A stretch of 21,818 bases of DNA from Blastocladiella britannica (GCA_025349905.2 MU624822.1:1-21818); one strand, 5' to 3'. Positions 1-8,949 are shown, numbered from the stretch's first letter. The notes: a model not told the origin generated them from the letters alone. Program-made: numbers and translations.

Positions 1-145
1 GCCCGCATAGCGGACGAGATCGCTGGTGAGATGGAAACTTTCGAAAGCCCACTCAGCCGTGTTTTAGGAATTCCGTATTCAAATTTTTGTAAATTCATCA
101 CGGACATCCTAGGCAGAACCAGCGCGAGAGACATTATCTATAACC

Positions 146-359
146 ATGGACGACGCCGGAGCGATCGTACTATTCCTTGTATCGTATACATCCCGAGCAC
201 GACAATATTGGCGGATCAATTCATTTGCACAAAATCAATGCTTAACAGCTCTTTAACGCGATGGCCGCGGCCGCATCGTACTGGATAATCTTGCGCCGCC
301 GTAAAGTGGCCATGGAAGTGCAATACGCGCGCATTCAGGCTCGCTTGGACATTGCCTGA
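146..359 (+). CDS. Putative 47-residue single-pass membrane protein, two exons
   Basis: Exon 1 is 146-178 and exon 2 is 249-359. The 70-nt intron (179-248) starts GTATCG and ends TTAACAG, and the junction is in phase 0. The conceptual protein is 47 residues: an acidic start (MDDAG), one hydrophobic segment at about residues 5-24, then a basic stretch (RRRK) and a short amphipathic C-terminus. The positive-inside pattern would place the C-terminus in the cytosol or matrix. An AATAAA at 451-456 could be its polyadenylation signal. I do not recognise a family. The ATG has a reasonable context (ataaccATGG). Unspliced, neither frame gives a plausible protein. The upstream bases 1-145 contain another possible intron (26-112, GTGAG to CCTAG) that would lie in a 5' UTR or belong to an earlier exon. 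This could also be the last exons of a longer gene starting outside the window, but the in-frame stop at 8-10 argues against simple joining. Confidence 0.4.
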
Positions 360-488
360 TCAAATCATTTTTAACCACGAATGGACTGCACTCAAGTGCG
401 AGCATACCAAATCCGAGCATGCGAAATCCCAAGGCCGCACGGCCAAAACGAATAAATAATAATTGAATATAATTAACAAAATAATGCT

Positions 489-2079
489 TCAGTTGCTGGA
501 CGACTTCTTCGACTTCTTGGACTTCTTGGACTTTTTCTCGGCCTTGGGCGACGCGGGCGCGTCCACGTCCATGGCGTCCTCATCCGCAACCTCGGTCGCC
601 GAACGCTTCTTGGCCTTCTTTTGCTTGGGGCTGGCGGGGGTCTCGGCCTTGATGACTGCGGGGGCATCAGCATCGTCAGCCGGGGCCGCGGCGGCATTGG
701 CGGCCATCTCCTCCTCGGCGACACGGGCGGCGGCCGACATGACGTCGGCGTTCTTGCGCGGCACCTCGCCCGACTCGTAGAAGCGCAGCCGCTCCTCGAC
801 CTGCTCGCGCATGGCGGCGCCAAACGTGGGGACCGCGCCGTCGGTGAAGCAGTCGATGCGGGACGCAATCGAGCACTTGTTGGCCAAGAACCGCGAGATC
901 CGGCCCTTGTTCTTTTGCGCAGCCTTGCCAATGAACGACGAGTGGTAAATCAGACCATACTTGGGGGTGTTGCCCTTGGTCTTGAGTGCGCGGAACAGCG
1001 CCTTCTCGGCACCCAGAATCTGCACGGTGGACGCCGGGTACTTGGACAGGTTGGTGAGCGAGCCCGCGTGCGAAATCAAGCGCGCACCGACAATCTCGCC
1101 AATGAGCGCGGCCAGGTTCGGGGCCACAATGCTCATCTTGGACGTCAGGTACGCGTGCAGGTTGCGGCGGTAGTCCATGAGCGCAATCACGCGGTCGGCA
1201 AACGCCTCAATGTTGAGCAAGTCAACCTCGGAAATGTCGGTTCCCATCGACGACCGCGACGCCGCCAGCACCTGCTCGGCGCGGTCCTGGTCGCCCGTCA
1301 CGTCGGCAATGGCCGGCAGCGACTCGTCAGTGAGCGTTGCCTTGTTGCCAATCAGCTTCACCAGGCGCGCAAACTTCTCATTGTCGTTCACCACCTTGAC
1401 CAGCTCGGGGAAGTGCCACGAGTACCACTCGCGCACGCGCATCGCAAACGTGTTGATATCCTTGTCGAGCTGGTCGAGGATCCCAATCGCCTGAATGATC
1501 ATGTTGTCGGACCGGTGCACGTTGAACTTCAGCTTGGCGCGCGAGTACGAGTGGCCAAGACCGAGCTGCGCGCGGTCCAAGTCGCCTTCCTTCAGCGGCT
1601 TGAGCACCTTGCCGGCATGGTGACGCACCGCACGGCCCAGCTCGTGCACCAGCTCCGTCGACACGCACTCAATGCCCAGCTCGGCCTTGATGGCGCCCGC
1701 CAGGTTCTTTTCCACCACACCGAGCACTGCCTTCTTCTTGGGCAGGTTGAGCTCCAAGAACGCCTTGAGCGAGTCGTTGACGACGCCTACATATATATAT
1801 ATATATATATTTGTCAAAAAAAAAAAAAAAAATCATTTCATTTTGAAAATATAAGAAAAGGAACATACCCTCGGAAATGTCGTTGGCGTTCTCGAGCGCG
1901 TCGGCCGCCGACTTGAAGGGCGAGAATGACTTGAGCTTGAGGATCTTGCCAAACTTGGCCAGGTCCTGGACCGACGCCTGGAACTGGGCCGACTCCTGGC
2001 CAATCTCGTCCGACTCGAGGCGCTCAAACAGCGCGTATCCGGACGACGTCTCGTAGAGAAGGTGGGACACGGCAGCCAT
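489..2079 (-). CDS. NOP56: NOP56, box C/D snoRNP core protein
   Basis: Nucleolar protein of the box C/D snoRNP, which pairs with NOP58, fibrillarin and SNU13 to guide rRNA 2'-O-methylation and pre-rRNA processing. Exon 1 is 2079-1869 and exon 2 is 1786-489, giving 502 residues. The 82-nt intron (1868-1787) has a GTATGT donor. The junction joins NDISEG to [15 protein letters not shown], which matches the conserved N-terminal NOP5/NOP56 domain. The central coiled coil and Nop domain follow, with the hallmark stretches [42 protein letters not shown] and [13 protein letters not shown]. The C-terminus is a low-complexity Ala/Asp region ending in [12 protein letters not shown] lysine repeats, typical of the family. 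The ATG at 2079 gives the expected start ([10 protein letters not shown]). The intron ends in a TA dinucleotide run and a long T tract. Identification is firm; only the intron boundaries are inferred. Confidence 0.97.
1787..1832. repeat. TA microsatellite and 17-A run inside the NOP56 intron
   Basis: On the + strand, a TA run of about 20 nt (1791-1810) is followed by 17 consecutive A (1816-1832). On the NOP56 sense strand this is a T tract followed by TA repeats, immediately before the 3' splice site at 1787. It probably serves as the polypyrimidine tract. Both runs are likely to vary in length between strains and are prone to sequencing error. Confidence 0.85.
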
Positions 2080-2297
2080 GGTTGTTTATGTTACCAGAGG
2101 TGTGTTGTCCGGTGTTGGTGCTGTCCACAAAAGGCGTCGTGTCTGGTCGTGTGGAACGTTAAATTAACACAGCCTTGAATTGAGCTGAGGATGAGGAATG
2201 GACGGCGGGGTTCGTGTCGCGAAGCAGAAAAAATTCAGAGGAAATCTTCAGTGATCACGCGCGGCGTTACCATGGGAAAGTTCATTGGTGAAAGTTA

Positions 2298-4594
2298 TCA
2301 AAAATCTGTGTCACTGGCTGGATCCTGATGCCGCCCATTGTCGCTTCCGTCATCGTCCCCGCCATCGTCACCATAATCAACGATACCGCTCAAGAGCGCG
2401 TCGTCATCCTCATCGTCGTCGTCGGCTTGTGCGCGTTGCTGCTGCTGCTGCTGCTGCTGTTGCTGCATGCGGATGCTGCTGTTGTTACTGTGGCTATTGC
2501 CAGTGCGGGTTCCACCACCACCAAGTCCTCCGACGGCACCCGGTCTGCCACCACTCAACCGTTGTCCTCCCGATGATGATGCCTCTTTCTCCTGCTGCTG
2601 TTGCTGCTGGAGGAGCTGCTGCTGCAACATTTCGCGGCTCGCAGCCACTAGATCGTCGTCGAGTTCGTCGTCTTCGTCTTCCTCCTCGTCGTCATCATTT
2701 TCGGATCCGAGCAAACCTTCATCATCGTCATTGTCTTGGGCTCCCATCCCGGATGCGTGCCGGCCTGGTCGATAAGCACCCGTGCGCTTGGGCACACTAC
2801 CTCCACGTCCAGAGTTTTGATATGCCTGTAAAAACCTTTATTGAACGCCCAGAAAAGAAAATGAGAGAGAAGAACTTTAGGTACTCCATCAAGGCCAGAA
2901 GACTGGTCTGCCTCGCCCTCCGATGCGTCGTTATCGCTGTAGTTGCCAGGAATGCGCGACGCGCGCTGCTGTCCGGCTGTATATGGAAAAATCAGTCCGT
3001 CTCAATTGACCATAAAAGCTGGAATAAAGGGATGACATACCATGACTTGGTCGGCCGCTGGACTTTGAGCCGCCCTGACGACCCAGCACGGCGCGGAGGT
3101 CTGGATCAAGGCCTTCGTCATCTTCGTCACCGTCATCGTCGTCACCACCGCCACGGCCAAGTCCAAAATCATCGTCATCTTCGCCATCCTGGCCGTCTTC
3201 TTCCTCTTCATCGTCGTCATCATCGTCCACCAGCATCTCGTCGCCGTCTTCTTCGTCGTCCACGTCGCTCTCGTCCTCGAGTCCGTCGATGCCGGCTCCA
3301 CGGAGCATGTTGAGCTCCTCTTGCTTGATGCGGTCTTGCAGCCGCTTGAGCGAGAGCTCGGCTTCCTGTCATCAAGTCAATGTGAGACGTCAAGAAGTGC
3401 ACACACAAGAAAAAACGAAATAGGTGCAAACCTCGTCGCGATCCAACTCGGCCCGCGCGCCCTCCTCGACCGCATTCTCGAGCCAGGCCACATTCTTGAC
3501 CGACCGCACGTACACGTCAAACACCTTTTTCAGATCGGCCTCCACCCGCTCGTACTCGTCCATGTACGCGGGCCGCACTCCCTGCATAGACTTGAGCCGC
3601 TTGAGCCGGCGGTCCAGATCAGCCCGCTTCTTTTCGATCTTGGCGGTCAGTGCTGCCGCATCGCCAGTCATGGCCGTCACCGTGGACTCGAGCGACGCGC
3701 ATTCGGATTGGGTGGATGCGAGCGACGACTGGGCGGCAGCTGATAGAGTCGGAATGTCGATGGCGCGGGCGAGAGCGCCGGCGCGGATCGTCTATTGATT
3801 TTACCATTGAAGGTTAGCCTTGGTATGAAAAAGTACAACAACAAGAAAAAAACGGACCTTGTTGCCGGCCTCCTCGTCCAGCAAGTCAAAGATGTGCGCT
3901 CCGTTCAGCGTGATTTCCTGGGCGAGTTCCCGTGCAGCACGGATCGTGGCCGCTTTACTGGACAAGTCCACTGCGACCATCGAGTCCCCTGCAGATCGGC
4001 TACCAAATCCACCTGTGCCCATGGCAGCGCCGGTACTGCCCACCGCAGGCCGTTTGAGGGCGGCCGTGACGCTCGGTGCGACGTAATGGAATGGCCCAAC
4101 GGGTCGGATCGACAGCTTGGCAGCATCATCCTGGGCAGACGGCGACGAGGATCCGCCAGAAATTGAAGTCTCGCTGGTGCCATTAAAAGCCAGAGCAGCG
4201 CGTGCAAACAAGTCCACCAGCTTAATGAGTTCGCCGACCGCGGCCGAATCGGCGGCATACAGGCGGCGCGGGTTGATCCGTAACTGGGCGCGTGATGCCA
4301 GTTGTTCGGCGACCGCAGTCACAAATGCCACGCGCTCGGCCTCGGATCCCAGGGATTTGACACTTGGAATCGTCGCCAGCGGATCGTACGCCTTGACGAG
4401 CCATGCGAGCAAGTCGGCTACCAGGTCAAAATTGGGTTGGCGGAATGCCTCAAGGGACACGACGCGCGGGTAGCCCAGATCGCGTAAGGATTCGGTGAGG
4501 GCTGTTGAATATTGTTTATATGAGGACGGATTTTTTTAAATACATGTATGATCAAGGATATCAAGGACGTACCCAGGACGTGTCGGTAGGACAT
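2298..4594 (-). CDS. IFT38: IFT38 / clusterin-associated protein 1 homologue (IFT-B)
   Basis: Subunit of intraflagellar transport complex B, needed to build the flagellum. Six exons: 4594-4573, 4501-3858, 3791-3432, 3365-3041, 2976-2885 and 2825-2298, with introns of 59-71 nt. The frame is continuous through all junctions and gives 656 residues. The N-terminus (MSYRHVLALTESLRDLGYPR, then AFRQPNFDLVADLLAWLVK) is the CLUAP1 calponin-homology-like domain. Next come a Ser/Gly-rich insertion, the conserved AARELAQEIT..GAHIFDLLDEE, and a coiled coil containing KIEKKRADLDRRLKRLKSMQ and VRPAYMDEYE. The acidic tail ends ASDTDF, comparable to the DNDF end of animal CLUAP1. Animal proteins are about 410 residues; the extra length is the insertion plus Asp/Glu and Gln tracts at the C-terminus. 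The start lies 79 bp from the divergent RPAIN gene. Identification is strong. Confidence 0.93.
2436..2633 (-). repeat. CAG (polyglutamine) tracts in IFT38
   Basis: Two triplet-repeat stretches lie on the IFT38 sense strand: about ten consecutive Gln codons at 2436-2465, and an interrupted Gln run at about 2591-2633. Both are inside the last exon. The surrounding sequence is also rich in GAC/GAT/GAG repeats coding for acidic runs. They are coding microsatellites, likely to differ in length between alleles. Confidence 0.85.
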
Positions 4595-4673
4595 TTTTTA
4601 ATTGAGAAAGTGTAATGGGAGAGGCAGTATATCATATGGGAACCTCTTTTTTTCCAACGCCATAAAAATCACC
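4595..4673. promoter_or_regulatory. Bidirectional promoter region between IFT38 and RPAIN
   Basis: Only 79 bp separate the inferred start codons of the divergent IFT38 (-) and RPAIN (+) genes. The stretch is AT-rich compared with the flanking exons and carries short T runs, but I see no convincing TATA box or X-box. The two genes must share core promoter sequence, or their transcripts must overlap. Confidence 0.6.
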
Positions 4674-5663
4674 ATGTCACAACCAAGCGCAACAGAGGCA
4701 CGCCGGTCACAGTATCGCTCGGCCCACTCGGCTGCCGGACGCACGGCGGCAACCGCACAGGACTTGCGGGACGCCACTCGCCGCCGAGCACGCGACCGCG
4801 CCTCGTCTGCGCGGTCCGCCATTGTAGCGCAGTCGCGGCTCCAGCGCCAAGAGGCGACCGAGGTTTGGTTTTTATTGTGTAAAATGACGAGGGAAGGACT
4901 CACTCCCTCGATGCAAATTTTTTATGAAAAAGGCAGAACTGAGCAACCTGGTGGCCTCGTACTGGGCCGAATTCGAGGCATCCGTGACTCCGGACGAGTG
5001 GGCCGCCTTCGACGTCGACCATGTCGCTGACCTGGAGGCCGCGTTCCTGCGCGAGTGTGCTGCAGCGGACTTTGAGCCTCCACACCTCTCGCTCTCGCTT
5101 TCACTGGACCCTGATGACGACCATATGGGCGGTAATCCTGAGAATGGTCTCACGTTACCATGGAAGGTCGCCGAGGCCACGGCCATTGATCCGCCAGACA
5201 CTACCTGCCTCCCCACCGCAATGCCATGCACCCCACCCCCACCATCAACGGCCCGATCCAGGCACCGGTACGAGAAGCGCATGGTGCCAGGGTGGTGCTC
5301 GTCGCCGCTTTCAGGTCCCATGACGCCGTCGTCTCCCATGTTGGCTGCTTCTCCCTTTGAATCGTGTGTGCTGTGTGGGACGCAGGCGGCCATGGCGCAG
5401 TTTCCGACCAGTTTGCGATGCAGTGCGTGTGCGGTCGAGGTTTTGACGGTTTGTCCTCTATTTTCTTCAGATTTCCTTTTTTTTTTTTTTCACCATTGGC
5501 AACACAGCCGATGCCCTATGCTCATGTCGCGGCCGTGATCCAAGGGGCCGAGGCGGTGCACGCCAACCTATGCTCGGTCCCGTACTTGCTGCGCGGGTAC
5601 CATGCCGACGAGGGCCTGATTGTGCATTGCAACGAGTGCGGATTCATGGACGTGTTGCTGTAA
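4674..5663 (+). CDS. RPAIN: RPA-interacting protein (RPAIN) homologue with C-terminal zinc-binding domain
   Basis: RPAIN-family proteins bind replication protein A and help carry it into the nucleus. Three exons: 4674-4862, 4933-5448 and 5508-5663, with introns of 70 and 59 nt, all in phase 0; 286 residues. The N-terminal part is basic and helical (LRDATRRRARDRASSARSA), as in the family's RPA-binding region. A middle segment is acidic, then Pro/Ser-rich. The C-terminal zinc finger has C208-x2-C211, C226-x2-C229, a His-x3-Cys at 253-257, and C276-x2-C279 followed by GFMDVLL. This ordering matches the RPAIN C-terminal domain, which ends in SCxxCDxxxVL in animals. The second donor could be GTTTTG at 5440 instead of GTTTGT at 5449; both keep the frame. 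The stop is 28 bp from the convergent IFT27 stop. Overall identity is low, so the family call rests mainly on the zinc-finger layout. Confidence 0.75.
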
Positions 5664-5691
5664 CAAGAAATGTAAAAGTGTAATTTATTGC

Positions 5692-6558
5692 CTAGCTCGA
5701 ACCCGTCGTCAGGGACGCAATGTGCTCCTCGTAGGTCTCGTAGAGCGCATTGGCGATAAAGAAGAACGGGGATTCCACCTCGGTATTGGTTTTCTTTTGT
5801 TTATTTTTTTTCGTTGAGATCGGCCGTGGATCCCGAATATAAACAATCAAGGACATACCGAGCTGCATTCAAAGTACTCCAGATTCAGCGACCGTGCCAC
5901 GTCCTGTGCTTGTTGTGCCTGCACCACGCGCCGCGAGTCGGTGATGTCGCATTTCGTTGCCACCAGGCATCCTATTCAATAAATGGCATGAGACTGTATC
6001 TAAATCCAAGAAATAAATGGGAAATACCAAGTAACGGAGAGCTGGTTCGGATCGTGGCGGCAAGTTTGAGCCACCGGCCGATTCCTGACAGCGCGTCCTT
6101 GGAGGTCACGTCCACAGTAATGACAAATGCCGACGCTCCTGCTGCCTGTTTACATTCGTGAATACAATCAGCGAGAAATGAACCAAAAGGGATCGCACCA
6201 GTGCCTCGGTCGTGGTCGCGTATACTTCGTGGCCAGGCAGATCAACAATAAACATGTCCACCTGGGCATCTGTTTCCGGAATGAGGACCGACTTGACTTG
6301 AATATCGGCGTCTGTCGTCTGTATTATTATATATGTAGTGAATGTTTTCAACGATGCTGAATAGAATGCCTATACCATTGAGTGGGACTTGGGCACGCCG
6401 GATCCACCCGTCGCAAATGCCTGAGCCAGCGACGTTTTACCGGACGCATAGTCGCCTGTTGTATTAGCCGTGGATCAGATCGTTGCAAACATTTTTACCG
6501 TTAACTGTATACCAAGAATGGCGACTTTGCCACGAATGATGCGTTTTCCCGCTCCCAT
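5692..6558 (-). CDS. IFT27: IFT27 / RABL4 small GTPase (IFT-B)
   Basis: Rab-like GTPase that pairs with IFT25 in the IFT-B complex and is linked to BBSome-dependent cargo exit from cilia. Six exons: 6558-6513, 6455-6376, 6318-6199, 6145-6028, 5971-5859 and 5793-5692, with introns of 53-65 nt; 192 residues, close to the usual ~186. Visible motifs are the P-loop G16-x4-GKT (GDYASGKT), switch-region threonines TT at 43-44, D68-LPGHE in place of the Rab DTAGQE, TKCD at 127-130 for NKxD, and CSSKTNTEVE at 157-166 for the G5 SAK motif. The resemblance to IFT27 includes KTSLAQ, MTTDADIQVKSV and ECSSK. The last acceptor (5794) was chosen because it restores the SSKTNTEVE motif. The terminal Cys prenylation signal of Rabs is absent, as expected for IFT27. 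The start is 92 bp from the divergent TPR gene. Confidence 0.9.
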
Positions 6559-6650
6559 AATGAATGAAGTGAGAGAAGAGATGTTTTTCACATTTGGCAG
6601 TTCACATTTCTCTCGCCAAACCAACCAATAAAGCCATACTATACAACGAA
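6559..6650. promoter_or_regulatory. Bidirectional promoter region between IFT27 and the TPR gene
   Basis: The 92 bp between divergent start codons are AT-rich, with GAGAGAAGAG and CTCTCGCC-type purine/pyrimidine stretches and a CCAAT-like CCAACCAATAAAG near 6622. A role as shared promoter follows from position only; no factor site is certain. Confidence 0.55.
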
Positions 6651-7089
6651 ATGCAAGGCGTCGCCGACAATCCAAATGCCCCCGTTGACGAGTGGCTGCT
6701 GCTCCGCGTTGGATCGCTTCCACGCAACTCTCTGGGCTGGTTCCGCTGCGGCGTCGGATTCTACAACAAGAAGGAATTCAACCGAGCCATCGAGTGCTTT
6801 CAAAAGAGCGTTGAGCTTGATCCGCAAAATGTACGCAATACTATTTAAACAAGATGGGAACATATTCATTGTGCATGTTCCAAACCCAGTACAACGCATT
6901 CCAAATCATGGCCCGAGCTTGTATCGCCGTCAATCGTACGTCTAATTTGATGCATTGAGCTGCGATCAACGACGCTAACATTTGAAATTAGGCAAGGAGG
7001 AAGCGATCGCCGCGCTTAAACAATCTGTCAATCTCGACAACCCATCCGACTGGCAGCTGCTCGTGGAACTGACCGCGTACCGCGAGTAA
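6651..7089 (+). CDS. Small tetratricopeptide-repeat protein
   Basis: Three exons: 6651-6830, 6890-6935 and 6992-7089, with introns of 59 and 56 nt; 107 residues. The second intron carries a clear GCTAAC branch-point-like element shortly before TTAG. After a short N-terminus the protein has two 34-residue TPR units: SLGWFRCGVGFYNKKEFNRA followed by IECFQKSVELDP, and YNAFQIMARACIAVNRKEEA followed by IAALKQSVNLDNP. It then has a capping helix (DWQLLVELTAYRE). TPR pairs normally act as protein-protein adaptors. I cannot assign a specific family. It shares a 92-bp divergent promoter with IFT27, which makes a ciliary role possible but unproven. No signal peptide or membrane segment is seen. The ATG at 6651 is the first in frame; the upstream in-frame extension has no ATG. 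Confidence 0.8.
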
Positions 7090-7148
7090 TTGCAAATGAA
7101 ATGGTAATTGATGTTTTATATTGTAGAAGTGTCGTCCCGGCAAGTGCT

Positions 7149-8396
7149 TTATCCGCGGATGCGAGCCTCCTTGTCGGCGTCAGTATCGCACGTCACCGAG
7201 GTGCCGCGCTTGTTGACGAGAGGGAGAACCTGGCACTTGAGGCCGGCCGCGCACGACTGTGCCTGCGAGACCTTGCCACCGAGGCAGAAAGCGGTCTGGT
7301 CGCCAGCGCACACCACGGCGCCCTCAGCAAATCCGGCGGGGCACGCTCCACCAACCTTGGTACCAGCCTTGGCCGCATCGAGACGCGCAGCGTCCTGCTT
7401 GTTGAGCGTGCGGAAGTCGGCGGCACCGTTGCCAGCAGCCGGAGGGGCGGCCGGAGGGGCAGCAGGGGGAGCGGCGGGGGGAGCCTCTGTCGCGGCGGGG
7501 GGAGCGGCACCACCACCGTTGTTGTCGGCGCCGGCGGTCGCGGTCACGGTCACGGTCACGGTCACGGGCGTGCACTGGGTCGGGTCGGCCTGCTTCTTGC
7601 CAGCGTCCTTGCCCTTGCCGTTACCCTTGCCCTTGCCTTGACCCTTGCCCTTGCCCTTGCCTTGACCCTTGCCCTTGCCGTTGTCGTTGTTCTTCTTGCC
7701 GTTGCCCGCGTTGCCACCGGTCTTACCGGCGTCACCGCCAGTCTTGCCCGCATCGCCACCAGCATTGCCGCCAGCGTTGCCGCCAGCGGCCTTGCCGGGG
7801 GTCAGGGCCGCGCACCCGACGCAGTCCTTGAGCCCGAGGTCGACGGCCTGCTGCTGGATCGACTTGCCCGCGCACGAAGCGGCCTGGATCTTGCCGGCCT
7901 GGGCGTCGGCGAGCGTAGCAGCGGCCTTGGCGTTGAACTCGGCAGCGGTGATGCCACCCTTACCGCCCGAGGCCGGGTCAATGGCGGGCACAATGCACCG
8001 GAGCTCGGGCGATGCCGGAAGCGCGGCGTTGGTGCAGAACGCGGGCGCGGCGTTGGCGGCAAAGTTGTCAAAGTTCTTCTCGAGACCCATGAGCTTCTGG
8101 GCAACCGCAACACCTTGCTTGGCAATGCCGTCGGCCTTGGCCTTGGCCACAATCTGGTCGGCCAGCGTGTACCGCGCGCACGGGTCGGCCGCACCCAAGA
8201 GCGTGCCAATGAACGCGCCACCGAAATCGGCAAACTTGCCGTCCTGTGTCACGCCGGGAAGTCCGCCGAGCTTGCCAATTTCTTGCAGCACCGCCGGGTT
8301 CTGTTGCCCGAAACGGCGCTTGTGGAGGTCGGCGGGGTTGGCAACCACCAGGGTCGCGCACACGGCAAGGATCGTCAACAGGAGGGAGCGAGCCAT
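7149..8396 (-). CDS. Secreted low-complexity protein with C-terminal six-Cys (CBM19-like) module
   Basis: Single exon, 415 residues. Residues 1-19 form a classic signal peptide (MARSLLLTILAVCATLVVA), followed by a KRR site at 26-28 that fits Kex2-type processing. The next ~180 residues are Ala-rich, with about six cysteines and no recognised domain. They are followed by Gly/Asn/Lys-rich repeats (NAGGNAGGDAGKTGG, then GKGKGQGKGK), a VTVTVTVTAT run and a PPAA repeat linker. The last ~67 residues contain six cysteines in the pattern CPAG..VVC..AFC..QSCAAGLKC..VTC. The QSCxxGxxC core resembles fungal CBM19 chitin-binding modules. This suggests an extracellular or wall-associated protein whose module sits on a flexible linker. 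The chitin-binding role is inferred; the secretion signal is directly visible. It is convergent with the TPR gene (59 bp between stops). Confidence 0.85.
   Translation of the reverse strand: MARSLLLTILAVCATLVVANPADLHKRRFGQQNPAVLQEIGKLGGLPGVTQDGKFADFGGAFIGTLLGAADPCARYTLADQIVAKAKADGIAKQGVAVAQKLMGLEKNFDNFAANAAPAFCTNAALPASPELRCIVPAIDPASGGKGGITAAEFNAKAAATLADAQAGKIQAASCAGKSIQQQAVDLGLKDCVGCAALTPGKAAGGNAGGNAGGDAGKTGGDAGKTGGNAGNGKKNNDNGKGKGQGKGKGKGQGKGKGNGKGKDAGKKQADPTQCTPVTVTVTVTATAGADNNGGGAAPPAATEAPPAAPPAAPPAAPPAAGNGAADFRTLNKQDAARLDAAKAGTKVGGACPAGFAEGAVVCAGDQTAFCLGGKVSQAQSCAAGLKCQVLPLVNKRGTSVTCDTDADKEARIRG
7437..7683. repeat. Coding tandem repeats in the secreted-protein gene
   Basis: Three short tandem arrays lie inside the secreted-protein gene. 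One is GC-rich units at about 7437-7506 coding for PPAA repeats. The second is a (GGTCAC)n run at 7541-7566 coding for alternating Val-Thr. The third is at 7607-7680, made of TTGCCC/TTGACC hexamers arranged in roughly 18-nt higher-order units and coding for GKGKGQ-type repeats. They are expressed as linker sequence and are likely length-polymorphic. Confidence 0.8.
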
Positions 8397-8949
8397 CTTG
8401 GATAGGAAGTGTATGGTTGGTGGGTTGGATTTTGCAGAAGCGCCAGGCTATCTGTGTCTTGTAAAAAAGTATGGTGTGGAGATTCCGTGCGAGCGAGCAG
8501 ACCAGGGGCAGGGATCCACTCTTTATGCTCGAAATCCCTGTGTTTGCATTGAGGGGCGGTTGGCGTGCGGCGAGCCATGACCATGAATTTTATCATTATT
8601 TTTTTCAATGAAAGACAAAACACCATTTGAGGCGTGACGCCTTGGGAAATGAGGAATAAACTGGATCCTCCGCCACGAACGTTCCCAAAGTGTTCTCGGC
8701 ATGTCCCAAGTGTGAGGAAGAGGAAGAGGACCCTGGCCCGCTGGGTAGGTCACTGGTATCAACAATGAAATAATTGAGGGACTTCAGGATGTATTGGTTG
8801 TTACACGAGGTCGGCGTATGCTAGCTGCCGGGATGGCATTACAGTTGGGCCACCCTTGATACATCGTGGGAAAAGCCGGAATTTATGGATGCCGTCCGCT
8901 GGTCTCGGTCGCGGTGGGGTTCCGGTACCCTGGAATATGGCTGAGAAGG
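8397..8949. other. Intergenic region upstream of the secreted-protein gene
   Basis: I see no convincing gene, tRNA or transposon here. It holds the promoter of the secreted-protein gene (-) and the 3' flank of the unrecognised minus-strand gene at 8950-9922. A perfect 13-bp hairpin or palindrome (AGGCGT-G-ACGCCT) lies at 8630-8642, next to a T run (8598-8605). The short open frames in this stretch look random. Confidence 0.5.

Noticed and set aside
621..1916. 431-codon open frame on the + strand opposite NOP56
   Set aside because: It is antisense to the strongly conserved NOP56 gene, crosses its intron, has a composition set by NOP56 codon bias and resembles no known protein.
2264..2280. X-box-like (RFX-type) element GTTACC-AT-GGGAAA
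   Set aside because: The second half-site matches poorly, and it lies downstream of IFT38 and upstream of NOP56, not at a ciliary gene promoter.
7607..7680. CRISPR-like regular repeat array
   Set aside because: The units are hexamers without unique spacers and code for GKGKGQ repeats in frame, in a eukaryotic gene.
7101..8405. 434-codon open frame on the + strand opposite the secreted-protein gene
   Set aside because: The minus strand has a signal peptide, spaced cysteines and a clean ATG. The + frame is repetitive Leu/Ala/Gly sequence mirroring the same GC-rich repeats.
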